From positions 1 through 46,276 of the forward strand of contig NZ_ALPT02000037.1 of assembly GCF_000292245.2 (NCBI RefSeq): a stretch of DNA of 46,276 nt. Direction: 5' to 3'. A model generated the notes under the pieces. That model searched no databases, was not told where the DNA came from, and saw only the letters and a program-made list of their open reading frames with translations. Of this stretch, positions 7,689 to 15,972 are shown in pieces. The DNA comes from Alkalihalobacillus alcalophilus ATCC 27647 = CGMCC 1.3604. GTDB taxonomy: Bacteria > Bacillota > Bacilli > Bacillales > Bacillaceae_D. The position numbers were made by a program, and so were the translations under genes. The stretch's first letter is position 1. The number at the start of each line of letters is the position of its first letter.

Positions 7689-9479
7689 CTATCTATTTTG
7701 AGAACGAATTGATTGTAAGGCAGCGGTAACATTGATCTCACCATGTCCATAGTAGGAGTCACGACCATTTGTGCCAAGATCTTCTGCCGTTTGGGTGATC
7801 ACATCATACACTTCTTGATTGGTTAAGTCTGGGCGTAGTGCCCGGATTAATCCAGCTAGCCCAGCGACATGAGGGGCAGCCATTGAAGTTCCTGACATAA
7901 CCGTATAATTATTATCTGGAAAAAGACTCGGAATATGTTCACCAGGTGCTGATATATCAACATGCTCACCATAGTTTGAAAAGAAGGCCCGTTTTTGATC
8001 TTGGTCGAGAGCGGCAACGGTTAATACTTCAGGGTAATAAGCTGGATACATCGGGTCTGACACATTATCATTACCAGAAGCAGCAATAATCACAACATCG
8101 TTATCATAAGCATATTTAACCGCATCATGTAAGGCATCTGAATGATAATAATCACCTAAGCTCATGTTGATCACTTGGGCACCATGCTCAACGGCCCAAT
8201 AAATACCATTCGCTACTTCATATGAAGAACCTTCTCCATCATCATTTAATACTTTTACTGGTAAGATGTTGCTTTTCCAAGAAACACCGGCAATTCCGGT
8301 AATATTATTAGTCATGGCTGCGGCAACACCAGCAACATGTGTACCGTGACCATGAGCATCTGAAAAATCGCCACTTTCATCAAATGCATTATAACCATGT
8401 GAGATTTTATCCTTTAAATCTAAATGATCGGGATCAACTCCTGTATCTAAAACTGCGATTGTTACGTCCTCACCGCCTGATAAATCCCAGCCATTGCTAA
8501 TCTTAATTTGACTTAAGTTCCATTGATACGGTTCAAAAAACTCATCATTAGGTTTCGTTTGTTGAACTCTGACTTGGTTAGTTGTCATTAAGTAATTCGG
8601 TTCACTAAAGGCAAGGTAGTAATCATGATTTAGGCGTTCAATCAATTGTGGGGTCGTTTCCTCATTAGATTGAACCACATAAAAAGGTCCGGAAGAGGAA
8701 ATGAGTTGTACATTTTGATTGTTTAAAAACCAGTCGTTAGCATGAGCATCGTTTTTAAACTTAATCACGGCTTGATTTTCGATATAGGATTTTTGTTCAG
8801 ACTCTGGCTTCGGATCTTTTGAATGAACGACAATTTGCCAATCTAATTCAGGTACGGTTTTGGCTTGGTATCCATCAGGGACATCGTCTGTTGTTTCCCA
8901 TTGGACTTTCGGATCATCTCCAGAGACAAAGAAGTTTCCATTAGAATCTGCTACAGAAGCCATATCTTTTACAAATGAGCGAATGAAGCTTAAATCGACT
9001 TCACCAATGATGTTACGACCATCTGGTAATGTTTCGCCCATTAACATAAAATGTTGCTCATTTTTGATATATGGATCTGAGAATTCACTTTGCATATGGG
9101 TATGGGTTAATAAAGAGCGATCAAAAGTCGACATTTCACCAGCTTCGATAATGAGATTATCTTCTTCGTAGATGGCAAATCCGTTGAAATGAGGATGTTC
9201 AGCTAGCTCCTCGTGAAAGGCATTTTCCAAACCTTGATTCGTTAAATCATAATCAGACCAGCGATTGAGTTGTCCTGATAATTGTTTTAAAAACATAGAT
9301 GTTGTTAACGATAAATCTTCGGCTAAAAGCTCATCCATTGCTGTCGAATCTAATGTTTGCGGGATTTCTTTTTCTAAAACATAATCTTGCTCATTATGAT
9401 CGAGCATAAATCGTCCCATATAAAACATTCCGATTCCAAACACAGCAAGAAGTAAAAGCGTAAAAACAGTTTTTTTCAT
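7689..9479 (-). CDS. Membrane-anchored or secreted S8 (subtilisin-like) protease with N-terminal sensor-like domain
   Basis: 596 aa. An N-terminal hydrophobic segment (residues 5-26) serves as signal or membrane anchor; no lipobox. Residues about 45-222 form an extra domain whose end (FVSGDDP...VPELDWQIVVHSK) resembles extracellular PDC/Cache sensor folds. Residues about 233-300 look like a subtilisin propeptide (QAVIKFKNDAHANDWFL...). The catalytic domain (about 310-590) has Asp345 (VLDTG), His378 (HGTHVAG), oxyanion Asn470 (ASGND) and Ser532 (SGTSMAAPHVAG), so it should be active. It is alone on its strand between cysC and the repeat element. Role unknown; a regulated extracellular or quality-control protease is plausible. 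Confidence 0.93.
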   Translation of the reverse strand: MKKTVFTLLLLAVFGIGMFYMGRFMLDHNEQDYVLEKEIPQTLDSTAMDELLAEDLSLTTSMFLKQLSGQLNRWSDYDLTNQGLENAFHEELAEHPHFNGFAIYEEDNLIIEAGEMSTFDRSLLTHTHMQSEFSDPYIKNEQHFMLMGETLPDGRNIIGEVDLSFIRSFVKDMASVADSNGNFFVSGDDPKVQWETTDDVPDGYQAKTVPELDWQIVVHSKDPKPESEQKSYIENQAVIKFKNDAHANDWFLNNQNVQLISSSGPFYVVQSNEETTPQLIERLNHDYYLAFSEPNYLMTTNQVRVQQTKPNDEFFEPYQWNLSQIKISNGWDLSGGEDVTIAVLDTGVDPDHLDLKDKISHGYNAFDESGDFSDAHGHGTHVAGVAAAMTNNITGIAGVSWKSNILPVKVLNDDGEGSSYEVANGIYWAVEHGAQVINMSLGDYYHSDALHDAVKYAYDNDVVIIAASGNDNVSDPMYPAYYPEVLTVAALDQDQKRAFFSNYGEHVDISAPGEHIPSLFPDNNYTVMSGTSMAAPHVAGLAGLIRALRPDLTNQEVYDVITQTAEDLGTNGRDSYYGHGEINVTAALQSIRSQNR

Positions 9480-9525
9480 TAGTGTTCACCTCGTTATAAT
9501 CATTATTAGATTTAAAATATTATTT

Positions 9526-9821
9526 ACTCAAATTTCGCAGCGTATGATTGACCCTTAACCGTTGATAGAGATTGACTTTAGGGAGATACAATACTCAAAT
9601 TGACTTTACAGGAACGGTTCAATCGTTGACAGTCTGAACACATCTCAAAGTAGGCTGTTGAAGGAAACTGTTCACTAAAATAAGCACTTCGGCTGTCGCT
9701 CCCAAAACCATACTCCGCGTCCTGCGGGAACCTGGCGAGCCTCCTCGGCAAGGAGCGGAGTGTCTGTTTGGGAGCGACCGCCGGAGAGTATATTATTATT
9801 TTCTTAATGCGAAAGTTGAGT
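9526..9821. mobile_element. MITE-like element, copy 1
   Basis: Bounded by inverted repeats ACTCAAATTTCGCA (9526-9539) and TGCGAAAGTTGAGT (9808-9821) and flanked by TATTT on both sides (9521-9525 and 9822-9826), which looks like a 5-bp target duplication. It holds no credible gene. The first 165 bases are about 90% identical by eye to 44605-44765. The second half is a GC-rich imperfect palindrome (about 9690-9785). The right end supplies the last base pair of the GNAT stop codon. No transposase is present, so it is non-autonomous. Confidence 0.8.
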
Positions 9822-10360
9822 TATTTAATAAAATAGGCCATTAAAATTTCGTCGTCATAATGGTCGTCAACAAATACTTGGTCTTTCTGAACACCTTCTT
9901 CTTCAAATCCATATTTTTTATATAAAGAATAAGCGGCTTGATTGGATGCAAAAACAGTTAAACATAATTTATGAAGTCTTTTTTTCTTACACCAATTTTG
10001 TGTATATTGCATGATAAAATGGCCGATCCCTTTTCCTTGAGTGTTCGGGTGGATCCATGTTCTGAATAAACCTATATGCTGTTTCATTTTTAATTCGCCA
10101 ATTAAAACTCTGGCGATTCCGCTCACTTGTCCATTTACTTCGATCACGATATACATATGACCTTGTTGTTGCACATGATCGATAAAATGGTGTTCTTCTT
10201 CTAAAGAATTTACTTTTTCTTTTTGAATATATCGCTTTGCCTCTACAATGGCATTTGCGGCTTTTATTATCTCCTTTGCATCTTCTTTTATCGCAGGTCT
10301 TAGATGAATAACGGAACCATCTTTCCCTTCAAAGGTTTGATGATCAGTAAAAGAAGTCAA
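9821..10360 (-). CDS. GNAT family N-acetyltransferase
   Basis: 179 aa. The acetyl-CoA pyrophosphate-binding motif is WIHPNTQGKGIGHFIM, followed by the usual 'KKRLHKLCLTVFASNQAAYSLYKKYGFEEEGV' region, a RimI/PhnO-like arrangement. The start is a TTG (10358-10360) whose first bases overlap the TGA stop of the deacetylase as TTGA, with the GGAGG ribosome site inside the last codons of that gene; translation is therefore coupled. The substrate is unknown. The 3' end abuts a MITE-like element. Confidence 0.88.
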   Translation of the reverse strand: MTSFTDHQTFEGKDGSVIHLRPAIKEDAKEIIKAANAIVEAKRYIQKEKVNSLEEEHHFIDHVQQQGHMYIVIEVNGQVSGIARVLIGELKMKQHIGLFRTWIHPNTQGKGIGHFIMQYTQNWCKKKRLHKLCLTVFASNQAAYSLYKKYGFEEEGVQKDQVFVDDHYDDEILMAYFIK

Positions 10361-11157
10361 GGTGCACTTCCTCCTTCATACTGAATATGGTGTAGTTGAT
10401 GGGTGATAGGTGCTTCGAGAAGTTCAGATAAATAAACAAGTCGTAATTGGTTTTGTTTCATCTTCTTCCAACCATTTTCAACAGCTGAGAATGTCTCATT
10501 TCCTTTTATACCGACATGTCCAATTCCGACCGCCTTCCCTTTACTTTTTGAGAGTTTCATGAGCTTATCGATTTGTAGTTCAACTTCCCTTTGAGAAGAG
10601 AGGCTATCATCGATAAAAATATCGCGTGCGATAAAAGGTATGTTTAGTTCTTTTGCTAGTGCCTGTATAACAGATTTTTCACTTGTTCCACTGTCAAGGA
10701 AGTACAGCTGGTGCTCATTGGCGATTTCCATGACAATCCTCATAATATGCTCATTTTCGACGATTTTAGAACCCATATGGTTATTCATGCCAACAGCATG
10801 TGGTACGTTTTCGATTGCTTGATGGACTCTTTCTTTAATCTCTTCATCAGATAAATCAGATGTAATCGCATTTGGGCCTAACCATGAGGCTTTCCCTTTT
10901 TTAGGTTCCATCGGCATATGAATGATCACTTCTAACCCTGCTTTGTGAGCTAACTCAGCTTGCTCTGTTGCGTATTTTTGAAAGGGCATAATGGCGACAG
11001 TAATCGGTATATCTGCTTCGAGGAATTGGTCAACCCCTTTGACATCACCACCAAAATCATCGATAATAATCGCAATCTGATTATCGGAAGCTAGAACAGG
11101 GTTTGTTGTTAAAAGGATAAATAAACACATAATAAAGAAACTAATGTTTTTGAGCAT
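10357..11157 (-). CDS. Secreted divergent polysaccharide deacetylase (DUF610 family)
   Basis: 266 aa with a signal peptide (MLKNISFFIMCLFILLTTNP then VLAS, cleavage near residue 24). The mature part begins IAIIIDDFGGD, whose Asp pair is the usual metal/base site, followed by HMPMEP and MNNHMGS motifs and FLDSGTS and DIFIDD. This is the 'divergent polysaccharide deacetylase' NodB-like fold. Substrate is unknown, presumably an envelope or extracellular glycan or an N-acyl compound. It is co-transcribed and translationally coupled with the GNAT gene. Confidence 0.88.
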   Translation of the reverse strand: MLKNISFFIMCLFILLTTNPVLASDNQIAIIIDDFGGDVKGVDQFLEADIPITVAIMPFQKYATEQAELAHKAGLEVIIHMPMEPKKGKASWLGPNAITSDLSDEEIKERVHQAIENVPHAVGMNNHMGSKIVENEHIMRIVMEIANEHQLYFLDSGTSEKSVIQALAKELNIPFIARDIFIDDSLSSQREVELQIDKLMKLSKSKGKAVGIGHVGIKGNETFSAVENGWKKMKQNQLRLVYLSELLEAPITHQLHHIQYEGGSAP

Positions 11158-11242
11158 GAATTACCTTCCTCCTTTTTCGTAACATTAGTTTGCCGAAAAG
11201 GCGTCATTTAAATTACAAATTCCTACGATTTCTCAAAAAAAA

Positions 11243-11277
11243 GACGTGCTAACGACTTAATGATCGTTTAGCACATC
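11243..11277 (-). terminator. Intrinsic terminator of tnrA
   Basis: GATGTGCTAAACGA pairs with TCGTTAGCACGTC (one bulge) and is followed on the minus strand by eight T. It begins right after the tnrA stop codon. Confidence 0.88.
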
Positions 11278-11580
11278 TTATTTACGGATATTGAAGGCGG
11301 CATTAATTTGACCACGTAGCATCCGTTCACGTACTTCTTGTTTTTTCAGGGCTTTTTGTTCCATTTTTCTAATCTCAAATGTTTGCATACCATCTTCCAT
11401 TTTATTAGCGATATCAATTAAACGTTCAACATCTAAAAAGGAATATTTTCTCGTTCCACCTTTTGTTCTTTCCGGAAAGAGAAGCTTGCGCTCTTCATAA
11501 TAGCGAATCTTTCTTTCCGATAACCCAGTAAGTTCACTAACAACACCGATGGTTATCACTTTTTTATCTTTATAGGACAA
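11278..11580 (-). CDS. tnrA: Nitrogen regulator TnrA (MerR family)
   Basis: 100 aa from TTG 11580, preceded by GAGGTGG; the longer frame to ATG 11619 would begin almost at the inferred transcription start, so I reject it. The DNA-binding half, SYKDKKVITIGVVSELTG then LSERKIRYYEERKL and RKYSFLDVERL, matches B. subtilis TnrA closely rather than GlnR, and the short tail ending RGQINAAFNIRK resembles the TnrA segment bound by feedback-inhibited glutamine synthetase. TnrA activates nitrogen-scavenging genes when glutamine is low. A perfect TnrA box lies upstream, indicating autoregulation. Confidence 0.9.
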   Translation of the reverse strand: MSYKDKKVITIGVVSELTGLSERKIRYYEERKLLFPERTKGGTRKYSFLDVERLIDIANKMEDGMQTFEIRKMEQKALKKQEVRERMLRGQINAAFNIRK

Positions 11581-11629
11581 TCCACTCCACCTCGCTGTAA
11601 AAAGTAAGAATGTTCGCATCTTTTGTAAT

Positions 11630-11635
11630 ACTATA
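11630..11635 (-). promoter_or_regulatory. -10 box of the tnrA promoter
   Basis: TATAGT on the minus strand; the inferred start is near 11623, which puts the TnrA box centre at about -51. No good -35 hexamer is visible, as expected for an activated promoter. Confidence 0.6.
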
Positions 11636-11665
11636 TCACATCTAATTAAAGAACGTGTTTACGCG

Positions 11666-11682
11666 TGTTAGATTATCTTACA
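11666..11682 (-). promoter_or_regulatory. TnrA box upstream of tnrA
   Basis: On the minus strand TGTAAGATAATCTAACA fits the TnrA/GlnR consensus TGTNANAWWWTMTNACA at every position. Its centre at about -51 from the inferred start is where TnrA acts as an activator, so positive autoregulation is likely. Confidence 0.88.
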
Positions 11683-11825
11683 TTTTTTATTTTAAGTCTT
11701 TAGGAATTCTAATGTGAGATTCCCTATGTAAGGAAGAAAGGAAATAATCATAAAAAACATATGCTAAAATTTAAGAGTATTTAATAAAATAAGCTAGATT
11801 TATTATAAAAAAGTTAAAAAGGACA

Positions 11826-11855
11826 TTGCTCAATGAATTGTTTTTGTATTATACT
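11826..11855 (+). promoter_or_regulatory. Probable sigma-A promoter of the siroheme operon
   Basis: TTGCTC (11826-11831), 18-bp spacer, TATACT (11850-11855), about 70 bases before cobA. A sequence TATACAGGAAACTT near 11898 faintly resembles the end of a CymR box but lacks GGAATT. The rest of the 11583-11924 gap holds the tnrA control region. Confidence 0.5.
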
Positions 11856-11923
11856 TTATAAAACATATAAAAAAAGTCGGATATAGTAGTTCTAGTATAC
11901 AGGAAACTTCAAGGGGGAACAGG

Positions 11924-13393
11924 ATGCGACAAAAGCAGGGGATTGTTTATTTAGTTGGAGCAGGTCCAGGTGATATTCGTTTATTAACGATAAAAGGGTT
12001 TGAAGTGTTACAAAAAGCAGATGTCGTTTTGTATGATCGTCTCATTCATCCATTGTTATTAGAATGGACAAAACCAGATGCGGAGATTATCTACTGTGGA
12101 AAATTACCTGATCGGCACCTTTTAAGGCAAGAAGCAATTAATGATCTACTCGTAAAAAAAGGTCAAGAGGGGAAAATCGTTGTGCGCTTAAAAGGGGGAG
12201 ACCCAAGCGTTTTTGGAAGGGTTGCAGAAGAGGCGGATGCCTTACAAGCAGCAAGTGTGCCATTTGAAATTGTCCCTGGTATAACGGCTGGAATCGGTGC
12301 TTCTACCTATGCGGGGATTTCCGTTACACATCGTGATTATGGGGGCTCGTTTGCTGTTGTAACCGGTCATAATAAAACGGCAAGTGGTGAACCTACCGTT
12401 GATTGGCAGGCTCTTTCTAAAGGCGTTGATACGATTGCTTTTTATATGGGAGTTAAAAACTTGCCTTATATTTCAGAAAATTTACTCTTGAATGGAAAAG
12501 ACCCTGACACACCGGTTTCAATCATTCAATGGGGGACATTGGGGAAACAAAAAGTGTTAAAAGCTACTTTAAAAACAGTTGCTAAAAAAGCCAAAGAGGA
12601 GAAAGTTGAAAACCCAGCTATTACATTAGTCGGGGATGTGAACCATTTAAGGCAAGGAAAGAGTTGGTTTGAAAGACAACCTTTATTTGGACAGCATATT
12701 TTATTTGCGAGAACAGATGATGAACCGAGTTCAACGGTTGAATCGTTAAGGGATTTAGGGGCAGAAGTTTTTGAATATCCACGTTTTCAAATCCGTTTCT
12801 CTGAAGATAAGCAAATTGATTATCGTTTATACGATTGCCTTTATTTCTTGTCACCTAAAAGTGTGCAAGCTTTTTTTAAACATATTACTGATATCGGGTT
12901 AGATATTCGTTTTATTCAAGCCGATTTCGTTGTTCGCTCTAAAAAGTCCGCTAAATTATTAAGCTCTTACGCGTGTTCTTCTATAACTATTGATGAGATG
13001 GAGCCAGGCAAAAAAGTTCTTGTCTTAGGGGAAGAGATGAGTGAACAAGAAAAGAGCTCTCTAAAGAAAAAATTAGGAGATTTTGATTATTTTGTTTCTT
13101 ATCAAAAAGCCCTGGTTAGCCAATCCGCGGCTACATTTGAACGTTTATGGGATGAGGGGAGAATCGAAACGATCGTTTTTCCAAATGAGAAATCGGTTGT
13201 ACAAATAACCGATGCATTAGCCAAAACTAAGTATACACCAACGCTTATTTCAAAACATGTCGAAGTAATCTGCTATGGTCCGATATCTTATCAGAAAGCA
13301 ATAGAGCTTGGTTATGTGGGAGCTAAAGTATTAGAACATCCGAATAAAGAAGAATTAATCCAAAAACTTGGATATTCACTTGTTAAGAGGTGA
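11924..13393 (+). CDS. cobA: Fused uroporphyrinogen-III C-methyltransferase / uroporphyrinogen-III synthase-like protein
   Basis: 489 aa from ATG with AAGGGGG upstream. Residues 1-245 are SUMT: VYLVGAGPGDIRLLT, the VVRLKGGDPSVFGR loop, PGITAGIGASTYAGISVTHR and VTGHNK. SUMT makes precorrin-2 from uroporphyrinogen III. Residues about 255-480 are a HemD-like domain with two weakly conserved lobes (LFARTDDEPSSTVESLRDLGAEVFEYPRF; ICYGPISYQKAIELGY). B. subtilis YlnD has only the SUMT part. The gene starts a three-gene siroheme operon that supplies the cofactor of sulfite reductase. Confidence 0.92.
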   Translation: MRQKQGIVYLVGAGPGDIRLLTIKGFEVLQKADVVLYDRLIHPLLLEWTKPDAEIIYCGKLPDRHLLRQEAINDLLVKKGQEGKIVVRLKGGDPSVFGRVAEEADALQAASVPFEIVPGITAGIGASTYAGISVTHRDYGGSFAVVTGHNKTASGEPTVDWQALSKGVDTIAFYMGVKNLPYISENLLLNGKDPDTPVSIIQWGTLGKQKVLKATLKTVAKKAKEEKVENPAITLVGDVNHLRQGKSWFERQPLFGQHILFARTDDEPSSTVESLRDLGAEVFEYPRFQIRFSEDKQIDYRLYDCLYFLSPKSVQAFFKHITDIGLDIRFIQADFVVRSKKSAKLLSSYACSSITIDEMEPGKKVLVLGEEMSEQEKSSLKKKLGDFDYFVSYQKALVSQSAATFERLWDEGRIETIVFPNEKSVVQITDALAKTKYTPTLISKHVEVICYGPISYQKAIELGYVGAKVLEHPNKEELIQKLGYSLVKR

Positions 13394-13398
13394 CAAAT

Positions 13399-14085
13399 AT
13401 GCAGGCGATATTATATGTAGGGCACGGGAGTAGGGTTCAGGAAGGGAATGAACAATTAAGAGCTTTTGTATCTAAAATTCAAGCGAGGTTTCCGCAAATC
13501 CCTATTCAAGAAACAGCTTTTATTGAATTAGAGCAGCCCACGATCCAAGAAGGGATTGAGGCCTGTCGGAAGCAAGGGGCCACACATATTGCGGTCATTC
13601 CCATTTTATTATTAAGTGCTGGACATGCAAAAATAGATATACCTAATGAGATAAAGAGTGCCATGGAGAAACACCCAACGCTTATTTTTACCTATAGTCA
13701 ACCGATAGGGGTCGAAAAAATTGTTATTGATATATTAAAAGAACGGTTACTGTCCGTTGGTGTGGAGCATATTACGGGAAGACCAGACAGTGAGTCACGG
13801 GAAAATAAGGCTGTTTTATTAATTGGGCGTGGTAGTAGCGATCCAGATGCAAATAGTGATTTAATGAAGATTTCTCGCTTGTTATGGGAGTACACACCGA
13901 TTAAACGTGTAGAAGTGAGCTATTTAGCTGCAACAGAGCCGACTGTTGATGAAGGGTTAGAACGATTATTAAAAGAACCAGTCGAAGAGATCATCATGTT
14001 GCCTTATCTTCTTTTTACAGGAGTTCTAATGAAAAGTTTAGAGAAGAAATTAAATCAAGTCCAAAAAACGACAGAAAAAAATTAA
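13399..14085 (+). CDS. sirB: Sirohydrochlorin ferrochelatase SirB
   Basis: 229 aa from ATG 13399, with AGAGGTG six bases ahead; GTG 13390 overlaps this site and is less likely. CbiX/SirB fold with two half-repeats: AILYVGHGSRVQEGNEQL with VIPILLLSAGHAKIDIP, and AVLLIGRGSSDPDAN with MLPYLLFTGVLM. His of GHGS and His of SAGHA are the metal-inserting pair. It inserts Fe2+ into sirohydrochlorin to give siroheme. It starts five bases after the cobA stop. Confidence 0.93.
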   Translation: MQAILYVGHGSRVQEGNEQLRAFVSKIQARFPQIPIQETAFIELEQPTIQEGIEACRKQGATHIAVIPILLLSAGHAKIDIPNEIKSAMEKHPTLIFTYSQPIGVEKIVIDILKERLLSVGVEHITGRPDSESRENKAVLLIGRGSSDPDANSDLMKISRLLWEYTPIKRVEVSYLAATEPTVDEGLERLLKEPVEEIIMLPYLLFTGVLMKSLEKKLNQVQKTTEKN

Positions 14086-14170
14086 GCTTAGGTATGTATT
14101 TAGGTTTTGATGACAAGCTTGTTGATATTGTCTCTTTACGTGTCAGGCAAGGATTAAAGGGGGAGTCTGA

Positions 14171-14800
14171 GTGGCTGACTTTATCCCGGTAAATTTAAAA
14201 GTGAAAAATAAAAAGATTACGATGATTGGAGGAGGACAAGTCGCTTATCGACATACAAAACGCTTTTTAGCAGCCGGTGCGAATGTTACCATTGTTTCAG
14301 CACAGATGATTGAGCCATTTTTCGTTTTAGAAACTGAAGCAAAGCTCACATTACAAATACGTGAAGTTTTAGCGAGCGAGCGTTTTGAGACAGATTTACT
14401 CTGTTTAGCGACGGATGATGAACAATTAAACCATTCATTGTATGATAACAATCAACATCTTTCATTTATTTATTTAGCCAATGATCTTGAACAATCGGAC
14501 TTGCATTTTATGTGTAAGCTTGAACAAGGACCGTTTGTTTTCGCCTGGTCAACAAATGGAGCAAGCCCGGCTTATGCAAAGAGCTTATCTGAGAAATTCA
14601 AAAAGCAATTGCCACTTGACAGAATTGAATCTGATTTACAATTTTTAGGTAAGGCAAGAGTGTTAATTAAGGGATTTCAGCTGCCGTCTAACATCCAAAA
14701 AAAGTTGTTAAAGGAAATTGCAGAGGAGTCATTTTTAAAGGATTCTAACCGAGAGGGAAATTTATTACAAAGACTTGTCGATAGTAAGGGGCATGAATAG
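14171..14800 (+). CDS. sirC: Precorrin-2 dehydrogenase SirC (YlnF-like)
   Basis: 209 aa from GTG 14171 with AAGGGGGAG upstream. It has the N-terminal NAD-binding fold (ITMIGGGQVAYRHTKRFLAAGANVTIVS), the LLCLATDDEQLN segment, and the helical part beginning GPFVFAWSTNGASPAYAKSLSEKFKKQLP typical of the Met8/CysG-N family. It oxidises precorrin-2 to sirohydrochlorin. An 85-base gap follows sirB with no terminator, so the three siroheme genes are probably one transcript. Confidence 0.93.
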   Translation: MADFIPVNLKVKNKKITMIGGGQVAYRHTKRFLAAGANVTIVSAQMIEPFFVLETEAKLTLQIREVLASERFETDLLCLATDDEQLNHSLYDNNQHLSFIYLANDLEQSDLHFMCKLEQGPFVFAWSTNGASPAYAKSLSEKFKKQLPLDRIESDLQFLGKARVLIKGFQLPSNIQKKLLKEIAEESFLKDSNREGNLLQRLVDSKGHE

Positions 14801-14809
14801 ATATAAGAA

Positions 14810-14840
14810 GAGCTATAATTCATTTCAAAGATTATAGCTC
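14810..14840. terminator. Hairpin between sirC and the FolE2-like gene
   Basis: GAGCTATAAT pairs with ATTATAGCTC. The T-runs are weak on both sides, so termination strength is uncertain; it lies between converging genes. Confidence 0.5.
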
Positions 14841-14873
14841 AATTGAGTTAAAATGATTTTTTCGTTCATTACG

Positions 14874-15509
14874 TTAGTCAGCTTTTAAACAAATATGTGA
14901 AGCTTTATAACTTTTATCGTTATGAAGCTTTTTATGGACGTTTTCTATGAATTCTTGTGTAGATGAGGTTGTTTGAGAAGCTGATGTTGTGACTAAATTT
15001 AATAACTTCTCTTTCCATGATTGAGAAGGGTCGACAACAGTTACAGCTAGTTGCAAAATATCTGTTGATAAAGGAGAAGGCTCTTTTAACGTTAGAAAAT
15101 TAGGACAGAGTGAAGAAAGCGGGCTAGCAAGTATGATTTTAAATTGATATTGTTGGCTTTTTTGTTCATATTGAACATGATATGTGACAAGACTTTGCTC
15201 ATACATTTCGATTTCATTTTGGCTATAAAACCAATAAAAAGAAACTTGAAGAACGATAAATGGGGGATTAAGGGCCTTCATTTGAGCCTCAATAAATTGT
15301 TGTAATGCCTCTAAAGATAACAATTGGGATTGAAAAAAGAGGTGAAAATCATTTAATATGTCTTTTTGATTTAGCTCGTGCTCCCTTTGTATTTGTATGG
15401 TCACTTCAGCAGTAGCTGTTTGAATGGTTGGATCCAGTTCGGATTCAAACATGAGTGGATAGTAAAAGTGAATGACCTTACGATCCTTTCTTTTTGAATT
15501 TGTCTCCAT
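14874..15509 (-). CDS. FolE2-like (GTP cyclohydrolase T-fold) protein lacking catalytic residues
   Basis: 211 aa. I align it by eye to GTP cyclohydrolase FolE2: KVIHFYYPLMFE matches the 'Vg.kgirYPi.v' opening, KIILASPLSSLCPN matches 'v.VPVTSLCPCSK', KEKLLNLVTTSAS matches 'iEeLIeLVE.SAS', and TQEFIENVHKKLHNDKSYKAS the final helix. Against that template the second Cys of CPCSK, the His-bearing GAHNQR, the Glu before SAS and the C-terminal His are all missing, and the substrate-binding 'LP..kGtHMSRF' is replaced. It is probably not a cyclohydrolase. Relation is moderately sure; function unknown. Confidence 0.55.
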   Translation of the reverse strand: METNSKRKDRKVIHFYYPLMFESELDPTIQTATAEVTIQIQREHELNQKDILNDFHLFFQSQLLSLEALQQFIEAQMKALNPPFIVLQVSFYWFYSQNEIEMYEQSLVTYHVQYEQKSQQYQFKIILASPLSSLCPNFLTLKEPSPLSTDILQLAVTVVDPSQSWKEKLLNLVTTSASQTTSSTQEFIENVHKKLHNDKSYKASHICLKAD

Positions 15510-15615
15510 GTTGATTTCTCCTCTACTCTTTTATTTCTCTAATCAAATTGCTTGCAGGAAAGGTTCCTTCATATTACACTACAATGGATTACTAGACAAG
15601 AAAGTAGGAAATGTC

Positions 15616-15906
15616 ATGAAAAAAACAATCGTTTCTGCTATTATCGTATTTATTTTATTAGTGGTTGGGGGATTTACGATACCTGTCATTTCAGAAACAG
15701 CTTCAGATAGCCGTGTTGTCATTGATCATACTTTAATGGAATACAGTGCCCCTGCTTGTTTTGATCAAGCAGAATTTACGAATAATCTTGATGAAGTATC
15801 GATTCAATCAGCGATTAACTCAGGCTATGTAGCAGAATCAACGTGTACAACTGAAGAAATGCCGATGGAGAAAAAGCCACTATTTGTTGTTTGGTTTACA
15901 GCTTAA
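15616..15906 (+). CDS. Small exported or membrane-anchored protein, 96 aa
   Basis: The start ATG 15616 has AGTAGGAA upstream; the upstream in-frame extension overlaps the divergent gene and is not used. Residues 1-25 (MKKTIVSAIIVFILLVVGGF) are a signal or anchor segment. The remainder is short and acidic with two cysteines (SAPACFDQAEF, ESTCTTEE) that could form a disulfide. Family not recognised. Confidence 0.65.
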   Translation: MKKTIVSAIIVFILLVVGGFTIPVISETASDSRVVIDHTLMEYSAPACFDQAEFTNNLDEVSIQSAINSGYVAESTCTTEEMPMEKKPLFVVWFTA

Positions 15907-15926
15907 TTCTTTGCTTGTAGCGTCAG

Positions 15927-15972
15927 TTTGTTGACTAAGTCTCGTTTCAGGAGACAGTCAACAAGCTTTTTT
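15927..15972 (+). terminator. Intrinsic terminator after the small exported protein
   Basis: TTGTTGACT pairs with AGTCAACAA, with an inner GTCTC/GAGAC pairing, followed by GCTTTTTTTA. Confidence 0.85.

Noticed and set aside
11712..11731. Second TnrA-like site (TGTGAGATTCCCTATGTAA)
   Set aside because: The right half lacks the required TNACA, so it does not fit the consensus.
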